Below the pieces are notes generated by a model. That model searched no databases. It was given only the letters and a program-made list of their open reading frames with translations, and was not told the origin of the DNA. Positions 52,078-60,841 of a stretch of 64,000 nucleotides of DNA are shown in pieces. The DNA is from Citrobacter europaeus (GTDB lineage Bacteria > Pseudomonadota > Gammaproteobacteria > Enterobacterales > Enterobacteriaceae): assembly GCA_020099315.1 (NCBI GenBank), contig CP083650.1, positions 3,720,001-3,784,000 of the forward strand, given 5' to 3'. A program made the translations under genes and the position numbers. Position 1 is the stretch's first letter. Every line of letters begins with the position of its first letter.

Positions 52078-53538
52078 ATGGAATTAAATAGCTGCACCGC
52101 TAACAACAGAAAGCCATTGTCTTTCTTTTGGTCAGTTTTACCGATGGTTGTCATGCTGGGCGGAATTAGCATCGGGTATTTTATCTTTAATATTCGTGCT
52201 GAACCCATGATCCTGATGGGAACGGCAACCGCCTCGTTTATCGCCATCGCGCACGGCTACACGTGGGATGACATTCTACAATCTATTTGTAATAAAATAT
52301 CTGAAGCGCTGCCTGTTATATTAATTGTTGCCAGTATCGGTTTCTTAATTGGCGCTTGGATGGTGTCAGGCACTATTCCAATGATGATTTATTATGGTCT
52401 GAAATGGATTAATCCGCAGTTTTTCTATATTTCAGCATTTATGCTGGGAGCGTTGATCTCAGTATGTACCGGCACTTCCTGGGGATCCATCGGCACCGTC
52501 GGGATTGCCATGATTGGCGTAGCAATTGGCCTGAATGTTTCGCTGCCGATTGCTGCTGGCGCTATTGTCTCCGGCTGCTGGTTTGGTGATAAGCTCTCGC
52601 CGGTTTCTGATTCAACCAACATGGCGGCGCTGGCTGCCGGGGTAAACCTGTACTCACATATCGGCCATCTGCTGTGGACCACCGGCCCGGGCTTTATTAT
52701 TTGCTGCGTTGTTTACAGCTATATGGGCATGGGCATTGATGCTTCGTCCAGCGCGCCGGCAAATATCACCAGCCTGATGAACTCTATCGGTCAGATTTAT
52801 CACTTCAACATTCTGCTACTGCTGCCGCCGATCATCGTTTTGTATGGCTCACTATCAAAAAGACCACCAATCCCGATGCTCTTTTTATCCACAATCGTCT
52901 CAATGATTCTGGCATTAGTCTTTCAGCAATTTACCGCCTCTTCGGTCGGTGAATCCGTGGTCAGCGGCTTTAAGCTCGCGATGCTCACCGGAGACAATAT
53001 GCCAACACTGTCTTCCGATGTTTCTCGCTTACTGGAACGCGGCGGCGCCATTTCAATGTTTAGCAGCTTCGTTACCGTTTTCAGCGCCTTCAGCTTTGCC
53101 GGAGCAATGAGTGCGACAGGCTCTCTACACACCGTGATAAACGCGCTTACTAAAGGCGTGAAATCCACATTTCGCCTGGTGGCTACCACAATTGTAACGA
53201 CGGTCACCATTTGTGCCTGCACGGCAAATGGGACCTTGCCATTGCTGCTGTGTGGTGATGCCTTTAAAGAGGAGTACAAAAAACGAGGGCTTGCGACAAA
53301 GAATCTTTCGCGTACTACCGAAGATGCCGGAACCGTTGTCGAACCGATTATTCCCTGGTCTGCCTCAGGTGTTTATTGCGCCACGATGCTGGGCGTGGCA
53401 ACGCTTGATTATTTGCCATGGGCAATCCTCTGCTACAGCGGGGTTATCTTTGCTTTGTTGTGGGCAGCAACCGGTATTGGCATTGCTAAATATGAACCCA
53501 ACGAATCTACAGAGCATATGGTGGAGCAAAAGTCATAG
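52078..53538 (+). CDS. NhaC-type Na+/H+ antiporter
   Basis: From ATG 52078 (MELNSCTANNRKPLSFFW), 486 aa, with 10-12 membrane helices. Family markers are GTSWGSIGTVGIAMIGVA, GAIVSGCWFGDKLSPVSDSTNMAAL with the conserved Asp pair, and NGTLPLLLCGDAFKEEY. GGGATGGA precedes the start. It sits 122 bp upstream of a MalY/PatB-type lyase in the same direction, so the pair is probably co-transcribed. NhaC-family members sometimes exchange amino or organic acids, such as malate/lactate in MleN, so the substrate may not be sodium. Confidence 0.88.
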   Translation: MELNSCTANNRKPLSFFWSVLPMVVMLGGISIGYFIFNIRAEPMILMGTATASFIAIAHGYTWDDILQSICNKISEALPVILIVASIGFLIGAWMVSGTIPMMIYYGLKWINPQFFYISAFMLGALISVCTGTSWGSIGTVGIAMIGVAIGLNVSLPIAAGAIVSGCWFGDKLSPVSDSTNMAALAAGVNLYSHIGHLLWTTGPGFIICCVVYSYMGMGIDASSSAPANITSLMNSIGQIYHFNILLLLPPIIVLYGSLSKRPPIPMLFLSTIVSMILALVFQQFTASSVGESVVSGFKLAMLTGDNMPTLSSDVSRLLERGGAISMFSSFVTVFSAFSFAGAMSATGSLHTVINALTKGVKSTFRLVATTIVTTVTICACTANGTLPLLLCGDAFKEEYKKRGLATKNLSRTTEDAGTVVEPIIPWSASGVYCATMLGVATLDYLPWAILCYSGVIFALLWAATGIGIAKYEPNESTEHMVEQKS

Positions 53539-53660
53539 GTTATTAATCGCTAAAATTAACCACCACCAGGGTTAATTACTATATCTATTAGATATACATA
53601 AACATTCTTCGCTGTATTGCGTTGCTTAAATTATTTTCAGAGACTTTCCAGGAGTCAGCA

Positions 53661-54833
53661 ATGTCTTTGTTTGATGATATTGTCACAAGGGATGTGAATT
53701 GCCGTAAATACGGACAATTACAACAGATGTACGGTACCACCGATGTATTACCGCTGTGGATTGCAGATATGGATTTTGTAACGCCAGAGCCAATCATGAG
53801 CACGTTGCGTTCGGTGGTGTCACAACCGGTACAAGGCTATAACATGGATTATCCACAATGGAAAGAGTCCGTTATCGATTGGTATAAACAACAGTATGAT
53901 ACTGACATCAAGGCGCACTGGTTACATTTTATTCCCGGTGTCATAAAAACTATCGTACTCTCTTTAATGGCGCTTACCCGTCCGGGCGATAATATTTTAA
54001 CCTGTACGCCAATATATGACCCCTATCCTAATCTGGTAAAAACCAGCGGCAGGAATTTGATTCAAACGCGCCTCATTGAAAAAGACGGTCATTACGAATT
54101 TGACTGGCATGATTTCAGCGAGAAGCTCAAGCAGTGCAAAATGTTTCTTTTCCCTTCGCCGCATAATCCGGGCGGTATGGTGTGGTCGCGAGAAACGCTG
54201 GAAAAAGTCAGTCACTATTGCAAGCTTGCTGGCGTCATTATTCTGTCTGATGAAGTGCACAGTGATTTAACGCTGCCTGGCAAGCGCCATCTGCCGTTTT
54301 TTACTCTCGACGAAGCGGCAGGCAGCCAATCAATCGTGCTGACCTCTATCAGCAAGACCTTCAATACCGCTGCGATCCAGGGCGGAATAGCCATTATTAA
54401 AAATGATGAATTACGCCATCAGTTTTATGGTTTCCTGGATAACTGCTACCTTGCCGAGACGCATTCCTTACAGCAGGCAGCCATTTACAGCGCCTTTACC
54501 CATTGCGGCGACTGGCACCAGAAATTATTAGCCTACCTGGCCGATAATGTGGCATTTGTTAAAAGTGAACTTGAACAGCACTGCCCTTTAATCTCAATTG
54601 TGTATGGCGGCGCATCGTATCTTCTGTTTCTGAACGCACAAGAGATGAATCTTAGCGATGAACAGCTAAACGTTTTTTTTGTGCATGAAGCAAAGCTTGG
54701 TCTGTCGCCCGGCGCGCAATATGGCCCCGGCGGCGAGGGTCACATGAGACTCAACGTTGGGTGCCCGCGCCCGGTACTGGTAGAAGCGATGAACCGGCTT
54801 AAAGCGGCGTACCAAAAACGGCAGAGAGCATAA
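53661..54833 (+). CDS. MalY/PatB-type PLP-dependent aminotransferase / cystathionine beta-lyase
   Basis: From ATG 53661 (MSLFDDIVTRDVNCRK; CAGGAGTCAG before it), 390 aa, the length of E. coli MalY. Class I/II aminotransferase fold: PLP lysine in TSISKTFNTAAIQ, phosphate/cofactor Asp and Tyr in FPSPHNPGGMVWSRE and LSDEVHSDL, and substrate Arg in HMRLNVGCPRP. Beta-lyases of this family split cystathionine or cysteine conjugates to pyruvate, ammonia and a thiol. E. coli MalY also represses MalT; that cannot be judged here. Likely partner of the NhaC-type gene. Confidence 0.9.
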   Translation: MSLFDDIVTRDVNCRKYGQLQQMYGTTDVLPLWIADMDFVTPEPIMSTLRSVVSQPVQGYNMDYPQWKESVIDWYKQQYDTDIKAHWLHFIPGVIKTIVLSLMALTRPGDNILTCTPIYDPYPNLVKTSGRNLIQTRLIEKDGHYEFDWHDFSEKLKQCKMFLFPSPHNPGGMVWSRETLEKVSHYCKLAGVIILSDEVHSDLTLPGKRHLPFFTLDEAAGSQSIVLTSISKTFNTAAIQGGIAIIKNDELRHQFYGFLDNCYLAETHSLQQAAIYSAFTHCGDWHQKLLAYLADNVAFVKSELEQHCPLISIVYGGASYLLFLNAQEMNLSDEQLNVFFVHEAKLGLSPGAQYGPGGEGHMRLNVGCPRPVLVEAMNRLKAAYQKRQRA

Positions 54834-54850
54834 CGCACAGCAAACTATTC

Positions 54851-54868
54851 GCCCCACTACGGTGGGGC
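54851..54868 (+). terminator. Terminator after the MalY/PatB-type gene
   Basis: GCCCCAC (54851-54857), loop TACG, GTGGGGC (54862-54868), then AAAATT. Short T tract, so moderate strength. Confidence 0.6.
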
Positions 54869-54987
54869 AAAATTATCCAAAGATGTTGCAGAACTGCTAT
54901 AAACTCTTTCCCTTCCGTCGGCTGGTGTTAAACTGGAAAGTGTGATCTTCATCATAACCTGCTTAAACAGAGAAAAGAGACACTGCT

Positions 54988-55623
54988 ATGCAACATATCA
55001 TTGAGGGCTTCCTCAACTTCCAAAAAGAGATTTTCCCTCAACGTAAGGAACTCTTTCGCAGCCTGGCGTCCAGCCAGAATCCTAAAGCGCTTTTCATCTC
55101 CTGTTCCGATAGCCGTCTGGTGCCAGAACTCGTTACTCAGCAAGAGCCCGGACAGCTTTTCGTTATCCGTAACGCCGGGAATATCGTACCGTCTTTTGGA
55201 CCGGAACCAGGCGGCGTTTCCGCGACTATTGAATACGCGGTAGTGGCACTTGGCGTGACGGATATCGTCATCTGCGGGCACTCCAACTGCGGCGCGATGA
55301 AAGCCATTGCCGATAGCCAGCCTCTGGATCCGATGCCTGCTGTCGCTCACTGGCTGCACTATGCCGATGCCGCGAAAGCCGTGGTCGATAAGAAAACCTG
55401 GGATAACCCAATCGATAAAGTTAACGCCATGGTGGAAGAGAACGTTATCGCACAGCTCAACAACATTAAAACGCATCCTTGTGTCGCGGTTGGCTTGCGA
55501 AACAACGCGCTTCGTCTGCACGGATGGGTTTATGACATCGAAAGCGGTGAAATCCGTACCCTGGATAAAAACAGCAAAACCTACGTTTCTCTTGCAGATA
55601 ACCCGCAGGTGCATTTCGAGTAA
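54988..55623 (+). CDS. Beta-class carbonic anhydrase, CynT-like
   Basis: A 211-residue zinc enzyme that interconverts CO2 and bicarbonate. Zinc ligands are Cys39 (SCSDSRL), His98 and Cys101 (GHSNCGAM), with Asp41 and Arg43 as the usual dyad. The sequence (FISCSDSRLVPELVTQQEPGQLFVIRNAGNIVPSFGPEPGGVSA) is closer to CynT (219 aa) than to the housekeeping Can. No cynS cyanase lies nearby, so it is a stand-alone copy, possibly for anabolic or pH needs. ATG at 54988. Confidence 0.92.
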   Translation: MQHIIEGFLNFQKEIFPQRKELFRSLASSQNPKALFISCSDSRLVPELVTQQEPGQLFVIRNAGNIVPSFGPEPGGVSATIEYAVVALGVTDIVICGHSNCGAMKAIADSQPLDPMPAVAHWLHYADAAKAVVDKKTWDNPIDKVNAMVEENVIAQLNNIKTHPCVAVGLRNNALRLHGWVYDIESGEIRTLDKNSKTYVSLADNPQVHFE

Positions 55624-55830
55624 ATCATTCACTGGAGCAAGGATGCTCTGGATAGCTTTTACCTACTTTTGTGCTATAGACAAAAAACACACTTGCGACT
55701 AGCTTTAAAATAGCCACTGGTGTTCCCACATCGGTTTTCGCACATTAATATAACATTGCGGCAGGTCTCATGCACTGAGTCGCAAACGGCCGTTCATACA
55801 TGGTGCAGGCGATAAAAGGAGCCGGTACGA

Positions 55831-56769
55831 ATGCAAGCAAAAATAAAAAGAATAATAAATATGTTATTCTATCATGAGTCGTGGGATATCATGATTATTA
55901 AGGATCACGGCACACACTTATTCCCAAATAATACGCTGGAAATATTAAGTAAATCAGCCGCACAGCAGTTAAAAAAGAAATATACGTTTCAGGCCGATCC
56001 TTTTCTTATTGAAAAAGACGACAAACTCTATGTTTTTTATGAAGCTTTTAGCTTTCGCAACTCGAAAGGCACGCTCCGATGCCGCATTCTTGATCGTGAA
56101 CTGACTGAAATTGATGATGTGAAGCTCGAAGGTTTTGACGACCTGATGTGTCATTTGTCATTTCCTTTCCTGATTAATATCAACGATCAGCTCTTCATGA
56201 TTCCTGAGTCATCAGAAAGAAAAGAAGTAATACTGTTTCAGTCGGTAGAATTTCCAGCTCGCTGGAAGCAAATTAAAGTTCTAATCTCTGATACCGAAGT
56301 AACCGATAACATTTTTCTTTCAATGAATGAGACCTGCTATCTGATGTCCACCACCATGGATAATAAAATAATTATTCATTCAGCAGAGCATCTTTACGGA
56401 CAGTGGCAGCGAATTACTCCTGCCTTGAAAGTGAGCAACCCTCATCACCGTGGAGCGGGCGCTCCTTATCTTGTCGATAACAAAATGTATTTCCTCACCC
56501 AGGAATGCACGCCTGAAACCTATGGAAAATCTATCTACATCAAGGAATTAGTCACCCTGAATAACGCTAATTTTGATGAGAATCTGATCGAACAAATCAA
56601 CTCGTCGATCAACCACAGTGACGGTGTTCACACGCTGAATTTCTCAAGTAACTTTATTGCTTATGATACAAAAATAAACAAATTCAGCTTTTTATCTATA
56701 CTTAAAAAAATATCTTACAAGTGTATGGTGAGGTATCGTAACTATTATCTTACCAGGCGTCACCCATAA
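55831..56769 (+). CDS. Five-bladed-propeller-like protein in the polysaccharide cluster
   Basis: A 312-residue protein without signal peptide; GC is clearly lower than around it, suggesting transfer. Repeated blade-like units (PFLIEKDDKLYVFYEAFS, HLSFPFLINNDQLFMIPESS-type, GAGAPYLVDNKMYFLTQE) match the GH43/GH62-like or GINT1 N-terminal fold seen near formyltransferases and surface-polysaccharide genes. No catalytic role can be assigned. GGAGCCGGTACGA precedes the ATG. It lies upstream of galE in the same direction. Confidence 0.7.
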   Translation: MQAKIKRIINMLFYHESWDIMIIKDHGTHLFPNNTLEILSKSAAQQLKKKYTFQADPFLIEKDDKLYVFYEAFSFRNSKGTLRCRILDRELTEIDDVKLEGFDDLMCHLSFPFLININDQLFMIPESSERKEVILFQSVEFPARWKQIKVLISDTEVTDNIFLSMNETCYLMSTTMDNKIIIHSAEHLYGQWQRITPALKVSNPHHRGAGAPYLVDNKMYFLTQECTPETYGKSIYIKELVTLNNANFDENLIEQINSSINHSDGVHTLNFSSNFIAYDTKINKFSFLSILKKISYKCMVRYRNYYLTRRHP

Positions 56770-56831
56770 CCTTCTTCCAGGGCAGTGACGTGAATTAATG
56801 CCCATTTTGATAGCATTTTTCTGGAGTCTGT

Positions 56832-57848
56832 ATGGCAATTCTTGTCACTGGTGGTGCAGGTTATATTGGTTCACATACTGTGTTAACGCTACTGGAAAGA
56901 GGCGATGATGTCGTAGTCATCGATAATCTGGCGAATGCGAGCCGAATCTCGCTGGACAGGGTCGCGGAGCTCACCGGAAGAGAACCCATTGTCTATATCG
57001 CCGATGTTCTCGACAGACAGGCATTGAAAAATATTTTCGCCAACCATAACATCTCCGATGTCATTCATTTTGCCGGGCTAAAATCGGTTTCAGAGTCGAT
57101 AAAAGACCCCCTCGCCTACTATGAAAACAACGTCACCGGTACGCTGGTTTTACTGGATGAGATGCTGGCCGCAGGCGTTAATCGATTCATTTTTAGCTCA
57201 TCAGCTACGGTATATGGCAATCCGGAAAGCGTACCGCTGAGCGAGCAATCGCGTACGGGCGGAACCACCAATCCGTACGGCACCTCTAAATTAATGGTCG
57301 AACAAATTCTGGCCGACTTCTCACGCGCGCAACCCGATTTCCGCATTACCTGCCTGCGCTATTTCAACCCGGTCGGCGCCCATCCATCGGGTCGGATTGG
57401 TGAAGATCCTAACGGTATCCCTAATAACCTGGTTCCGTACATCTCCCAGGTCGCGATTGGTAAGCTGGAAACCGTGTCGGTGTACGGTAATGATTATCCC
57501 ACTCCCGACGGCACCGGCGTGCGTGATTATATCCACGTAATGGATTTAGCGACCGGCCATTTAGCCGCACTGGATTGCCAGAACAAAGGCGCTGCCTACA
57601 AGGTGATTAATCTCGGTACCGGAGTCGGTTATTCCGTAATTAATCTGATTGAGGCGTTTGAAAAAGCGGCGCAGACAAAAATAAGCTATCAGTTTGTCGA
57701 CAGAAGACCTGGCGACATTGCCGAATGTTGGTCTGACCCGTCACTGGCATACAAAGAGTTAGGCTGGAAGGCCATCTATAACCTTGATGAAATGATGCGT
57801 GACACGTGGAACTGGCAAAAAAATAACCCGAATGGGTATCACATCTGA
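56832..57848 (+). CDS. galE: UDP-glucose 4-epimerase
   Basis: A 338-residue short-chain dehydrogenase with NAD motif GGAGYIGS at residues 7-14 and catalytic Ser/Tyr-X3-Lys (SSSATVYG and YGTSKLMVE). It interconverts UDP-glucose and UDP-galactose, supplying UDP-galactose for glycans. Its place between a propeller protein and glycosyltransferase genes, away from galTKM, marks it as the polysaccharide-linked copy. ATG at 56832. Confidence 0.95.
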   Translation: MAILVTGGAGYIGSHTVLTLLERGDDVVVIDNLANASRISLDRVAELTGREPIVYIADVLDRQALKNIFANHNISDVIHFAGLKSVSESIKDPLAYYENNVTGTLVLLDEMLAAGVNRFIFSSSATVYGNPESVPLSEQSRTGGTTNPYGTSKLMVEQILADFSRAQPDFRITCLRYFNPVGAHPSGRIGEDPNGIPNNLVPYISQVAIGKLETVSVYGNDYPTPDGTGVRDYIHVMDLATGHLAALDCQNKGAAYKVINLGTGVGYSVINLIEAFEKAAQTKISYQFVDRRPGDIAECWSDPSLAYKELGWKAIYNLDEMMRDTWNWQKNNPNGYHI

Positions 57849-57854
57849 TGTATG

Positions 57855-57887
57855 CGGCAACGCGCCTGACCGCCAGGCGCGTTGCCG
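57855..57887. terminator. Terminator hairpin between convergent galE and the DUF4832 gene
   Basis: CGGCAACGCGCCTG (57855-57868), loop ACCGC, CAGGCGCGTTGCCG (57874-57887). A 14-bp perfect stem; no T tract, so it may act with Rho or serve both strands. Confidence 0.7.
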
Positions 57888-57894
57888 TGCTGGG

Positions 57895-59286
57895 TTAGCG
57901 TGCCGTTATCGTTGATACGCGATACCAGCCGCTGCTCTGCTTACCCTGGTTGGCGAAGTTAATTCTCGGCGCACCGGATTTATCCAGCATCGCGACCTCA
58001 ATCGCGTATTGCCCTTTCGCCAGTCCTCCCGGCATGGGCAAGGCATAGCTGACCTGATAAACACCCGGGAGCCAACGTCGTATATCATCCGCCGCATTCC
58101 CCTGCGCCACCACTTTATTAGCGTTATCCACCACACGAAATGCCAGCGTGTAGGGCAGATAAATCGGGGCGATACCTTCGTTATACCACGTGCTGTTTAA
58201 TGTCAGCGTTTGTCCGCCGTCCCACACGGATTCATGGCTTAGAGACGCTAAGCGAAACCGATAGCCTAGTTTACTCAGCGCATCGTCAACAATCGGTCGA
58301 TAATCGCTGGGAATCGCCCTCGATTTCAGGTTAATAGTGCTGGCGTGCTGCTTGATCGCCCAGTCAAAAATGCCCTGCACTTCGGCGCGCGTATAGTGGA
58401 AGGTATTCTTCCAATCCTGCATATATGAACAGATTTCCAGACTAACCGGCGCACGTTTCCAGGCGTCATTAAACCCTGAATAACTCTGCTGCGCGGCCAA
58501 TATTCGCTGCGGATAATCATCAGCCATATGGTTCCAGGTGTTTGAAAATACGCGCAGATCGCCCCAGCAGTCCGCCCGCCATCCCGCACCGCGCGCCACC
58601 GCATTCGCCAGGCTTTGCCCACCGCTCATTAACATAATTTTCGGCGTCGAAGGGAAGGCAGAAAAATGCATTGCGACGTAGCGGTCCAACTGCGCGGTGG
58701 TGTACCGTTCCAGCAGTGGCTGCAGATTAGAGAAATTGCTGTTATGCCATTCACCCCATGCCCCCACCATGCCGATATCCACAAACGCAAGATTCTCATT
58801 GCCGTCGTAGCGTATTCCGAATGCGTTCAGCAGACGCTGGCTGTACTCAATAAACAGAGGGTCGTCTAAATCTGGAATAAATGTTTTGTTATCAGGCGTC
58901 CAGGTGCCTTTCACGCCTTTTTTAATCAGCCAGTCGGGAATTTTTGTACCATCCCCCGGGTCAGCTAGCGCCATAAACCGCAGTCCAACGTTCATCGCGG
59001 GACGATGCGCCGCCGCGTATTTGAAGGCATCATCCACCAGCGCAAAATTGTACTGACCTTCAATGGGCTCCAGGTCTCGCCAGTAAAACCGCTCGTACTC
59101 AAACCCGGTGTTGGGATAATCAGCCAGCCCCAGCGTTTCACCGTATCCCTGATGAAAACTTGCCACGCCAATCCCTGGATTGGTCAGCGGGCCAGTCAAT
59201 GCTTTGGGGGTAACGGTCGTTAATGCGGAAATGACCGTCAACGGAAAGGACATCAACAACAGCGCAGAAACCCATTTACACTTCAT
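57895..59286 (-). CDS. DUF4832/DUF4874-type secreted glycosidase-like protein of the exopolysaccharide cluster
   Basis: From ATG 59286 (MKCKWVSALLLMSFP), 463 aa, with a signal peptide ending near ISALT. The middle has a TIM-barrel-like pattern (YERFYWRDLEPIEGQYNFALVDDAFKYA, VGAWGEWHN) found in glycosidases of GH42/35 type, followed by a beta-sandwich tail (RVVDNANKVVAQG, VAMLDKSGAPRINF). The start that gives MEGVTA is a GTG in the upstream DNA. Last gene of a minus-strand run of glycan genes, so probable polysaccharide trimming or periplasmic processing. Function unproven. Confidence 0.8.
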   Translation of the reverse strand: MKCKWVSALLLMSFPLTVISALTTVTPKALTGPLTNPGIGVASFHQGYGETLGLADYPNTGFEYERFYWRDLEPIEGQYNFALVDDAFKYAAAHRPAMNVGLRFMALADPGDGTKIPDWLIKKGVKGTWTPDNKTFIPDLDDPLFIEYSQRLLNAFGIRYDGNENLAFVDIGMVGAWGEWHNSNFSNLQPLLERYTTAQLDRYVAMHFSAFPSTPKIMLMSGGQSLANAVARGAGWRADCWGDLRVFSNTWNHMADDYPQRILAAQQSYSGFNDAWKRAPVSLEICSYMQDWKNTFHYTRAEVQGIFDWAIKQHASTINLKSRAIPSDYRPIVDDALSKLGYRFRLASLSHESVWDGGQTLTLNSTWYNEGIAPIYLPYTLAFRVVDNANKVVAQGNAADDIRRWLPGVYQVSYALPMPGGLAKGQYAIEVAMLDKSGAPRINFANQGKQSSGWYRVSTITAR

Positions 59287-59317
59287 CGCAGTGACGCCCT
59301 CCACAGGTTTGTTAACG

Positions 59318-59725
59318 CTAGCGGTCTTTCAGGCTTAACCACCAGTCCCAGATACCTACATGAAAATTTTGGAACACATCAATACCTAACGCGGATTTGA
59401 TCATATACAGCGTCAGCAATACGCAGCAGGTGACGAACAACACGGCAATCAGCAGCAAAAAAGTGAGCAACATTCTCGACAGGGTCGATTCCTGGCGGTG
59501 CTGGCGGCGTAAATCTCTGCCAAACAAAAAAACCAGATAATAACGCTTACTGAAAAAAGGAAAGCTTCGGCGAATATCGATCTGATGCCGCGAAGCCAGC
59601 GTCGATGCCAGGATAGCATTTTCCACCCCTTCCTTTTGTTCAGGGGTCAACCCCTCAACAATCGACTCATCAAGATGAGAATAAAATCGTTCGATGACGG
59701 GAGGACGATTTTGAGGACTGGTCAA
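59318..59725 (-). CDS. Small membrane protein of unknown function in the exopolysaccharide cluster
   Basis: 135 residues with one membrane helix near residues 85-107 (LLTFLLLIAVLFVTCCVLLTLYM). The N-terminal cytosolic part has VENAILASTLASRHQIDIRRSFPFFSKRYYLVFLFGRDLRR. The start is TTG at 59725, which is the only one available as the stop of the preceding glycosyltransferase lies at 59728. Overlap-like spacing points to translational coupling. I know no function; likely glycan assembly or length control. Confidence 0.65.
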   Translation of the reverse strand: MTSPQNRPPVIERFYSHLDESIVEGLTPEQKEGVENAILASTLASRHQIDIRRSFPFFSKRYYLVFLFGRDLRRQHRQESTLSRMLLTFLLLIAVLFVTCCVLLTLYMIKSALGIDVFQNFHVGIWDWWLSLKDR

Positions 59726-59727
59726 AA

Positions 59728-60840
59728 TTAACCTATATCTTTATCAATAGAGTGATAGACGTTAACCGTCTTTTTGGCGATTTCATGCCAATTGTAGTTT
59801 TGTAAATATACACGATAGTCCACGCTATTGGTTGTCGCCCACTGGGTTAATTTCTCGGCCAGACTGGCCACATCCCCCACCTTAAAATAGGCCTCGGCGG
59901 GCAGTTGAACTTCAAGATTAGCCGGAATATCACTGACGACGGCAGGAAGAGAGAATGACATCGCTTCCAGTAGCGCAATGGGCAATCCTTCATGGTATGA
60001 AGGCATCACAAACAGCCTGGCCTGCGAAAATACCGCCTGCAGCTCATCACCCCGTAAGAAACCGGTCATCACGACGCCTGGCGTGTCCGCGGCAAGCTTT
60101 TTGAGGCGCACGCTGTATTCTGTCGGATGATCCGCATCGCCAATTAACACTAACGGCATGGTCAAACCGCTACGCTGATAGGCGGCGATGGCATCATGCA
60201 TCCCTTTTTCTTCCACAAATCGCCCAACCACCACGAGGTAGTTTTTCGGCTGCAGCCCAAAGCGGGAGAGCGTATTGTCGATGGTCAGATCAGATAACAA
60301 TCGCGGCTCGTTTACGCCATTGTGAATTAAATGTGCATCATAGCGACCATGTTTTTTCTGGATCAGTTGATTAATAACGTCAGAAATCACAATCACTTCG
60401 TTGGCATATCTCACCGCCCAACGCTCACCGAGTAGCAATATTTTTTTGGCAACGAAACCCCATTTCTGCCGATCGTAATCGGGCCCATGGTGGGTAAAAA
60501 CCACCTTCTTCCCTAACACGCGTAATAATGGGATCACAAGGCCTGGTCCAATAGCATGGACATGCACAATATCCGAATGGTCGATACTTGTCCTAAACGC
60601 CGCTAAAACGGAATGGACAATCGCTTCCAGCGAGCGCTTTTTGGGCGCCCACAGCGCGTAGGTTTCGACTTTCTTATATACCGATCGTTTGTAATTTACA
60701 TATGGCGAGCGAGCAATCACGCAAATATCCACGTCGAACTGCTGCTTAATGGCAGGATATAGATTCTGACAGTGTGTCTCTACACCGCCCAATACATCGG
60801 GAATACCACGCGTTCCAAAAACCGTTATTTTTTTACTCAT
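59728..60840 (-). CDS. Family 4 glycosyltransferase
   Basis: A 370-residue GT-B fold enzyme. The N-terminal part has GTRGIPDVLGGVETHCQNL (acceptor side) and VHVHAIGPGLVIPLLRVLGKKVVFTHHGPDYDRQKWG. The C-terminal part has GRFVEEKGMHDAI and the donor motif PSYHEGLPIALLEAMSFSLPAVVS with the E-X7-E pattern. It would transfer a sugar from a nucleotide donor to a growing exopolysaccharide unit on the cytosolic face. ATG at 60840, 2 bp from the next gene upstream. Confidence 0.9.
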   Translation of the reverse strand: MSKKITVFGTRGIPDVLGGVETHCQNLYPAIKQQFDVDICVIARSPYVNYKRSVYKKVETYALWAPKKRSLEAIVHSVLAAFRTSIDHSDIVHVHAIGPGLVIPLLRVLGKKVVFTHHGPDYDRQKWGFVAKKILLLGERWAVRYANEVIVISDVINQLIQKKHGRYDAHLIHNGVNEPRLLSDLTIDNTLSRFGLQPKNYLVVVGRFVEEKGMHDAIAAYQRSGLTMPLVLIGDADHPTEYSVRLKKLAADTPGVVMTGFLRGDELQAVFSQARLFVMPSYHEGLPIALLEAMSFSLPAVVSDIPANLEVQLPAEAYFKVGDVASLAEKLTQWATTNSVDYRVYLQNYNWHEIAKKTVNVYHSIDKDIG

Positions 60841-60841
60841 A

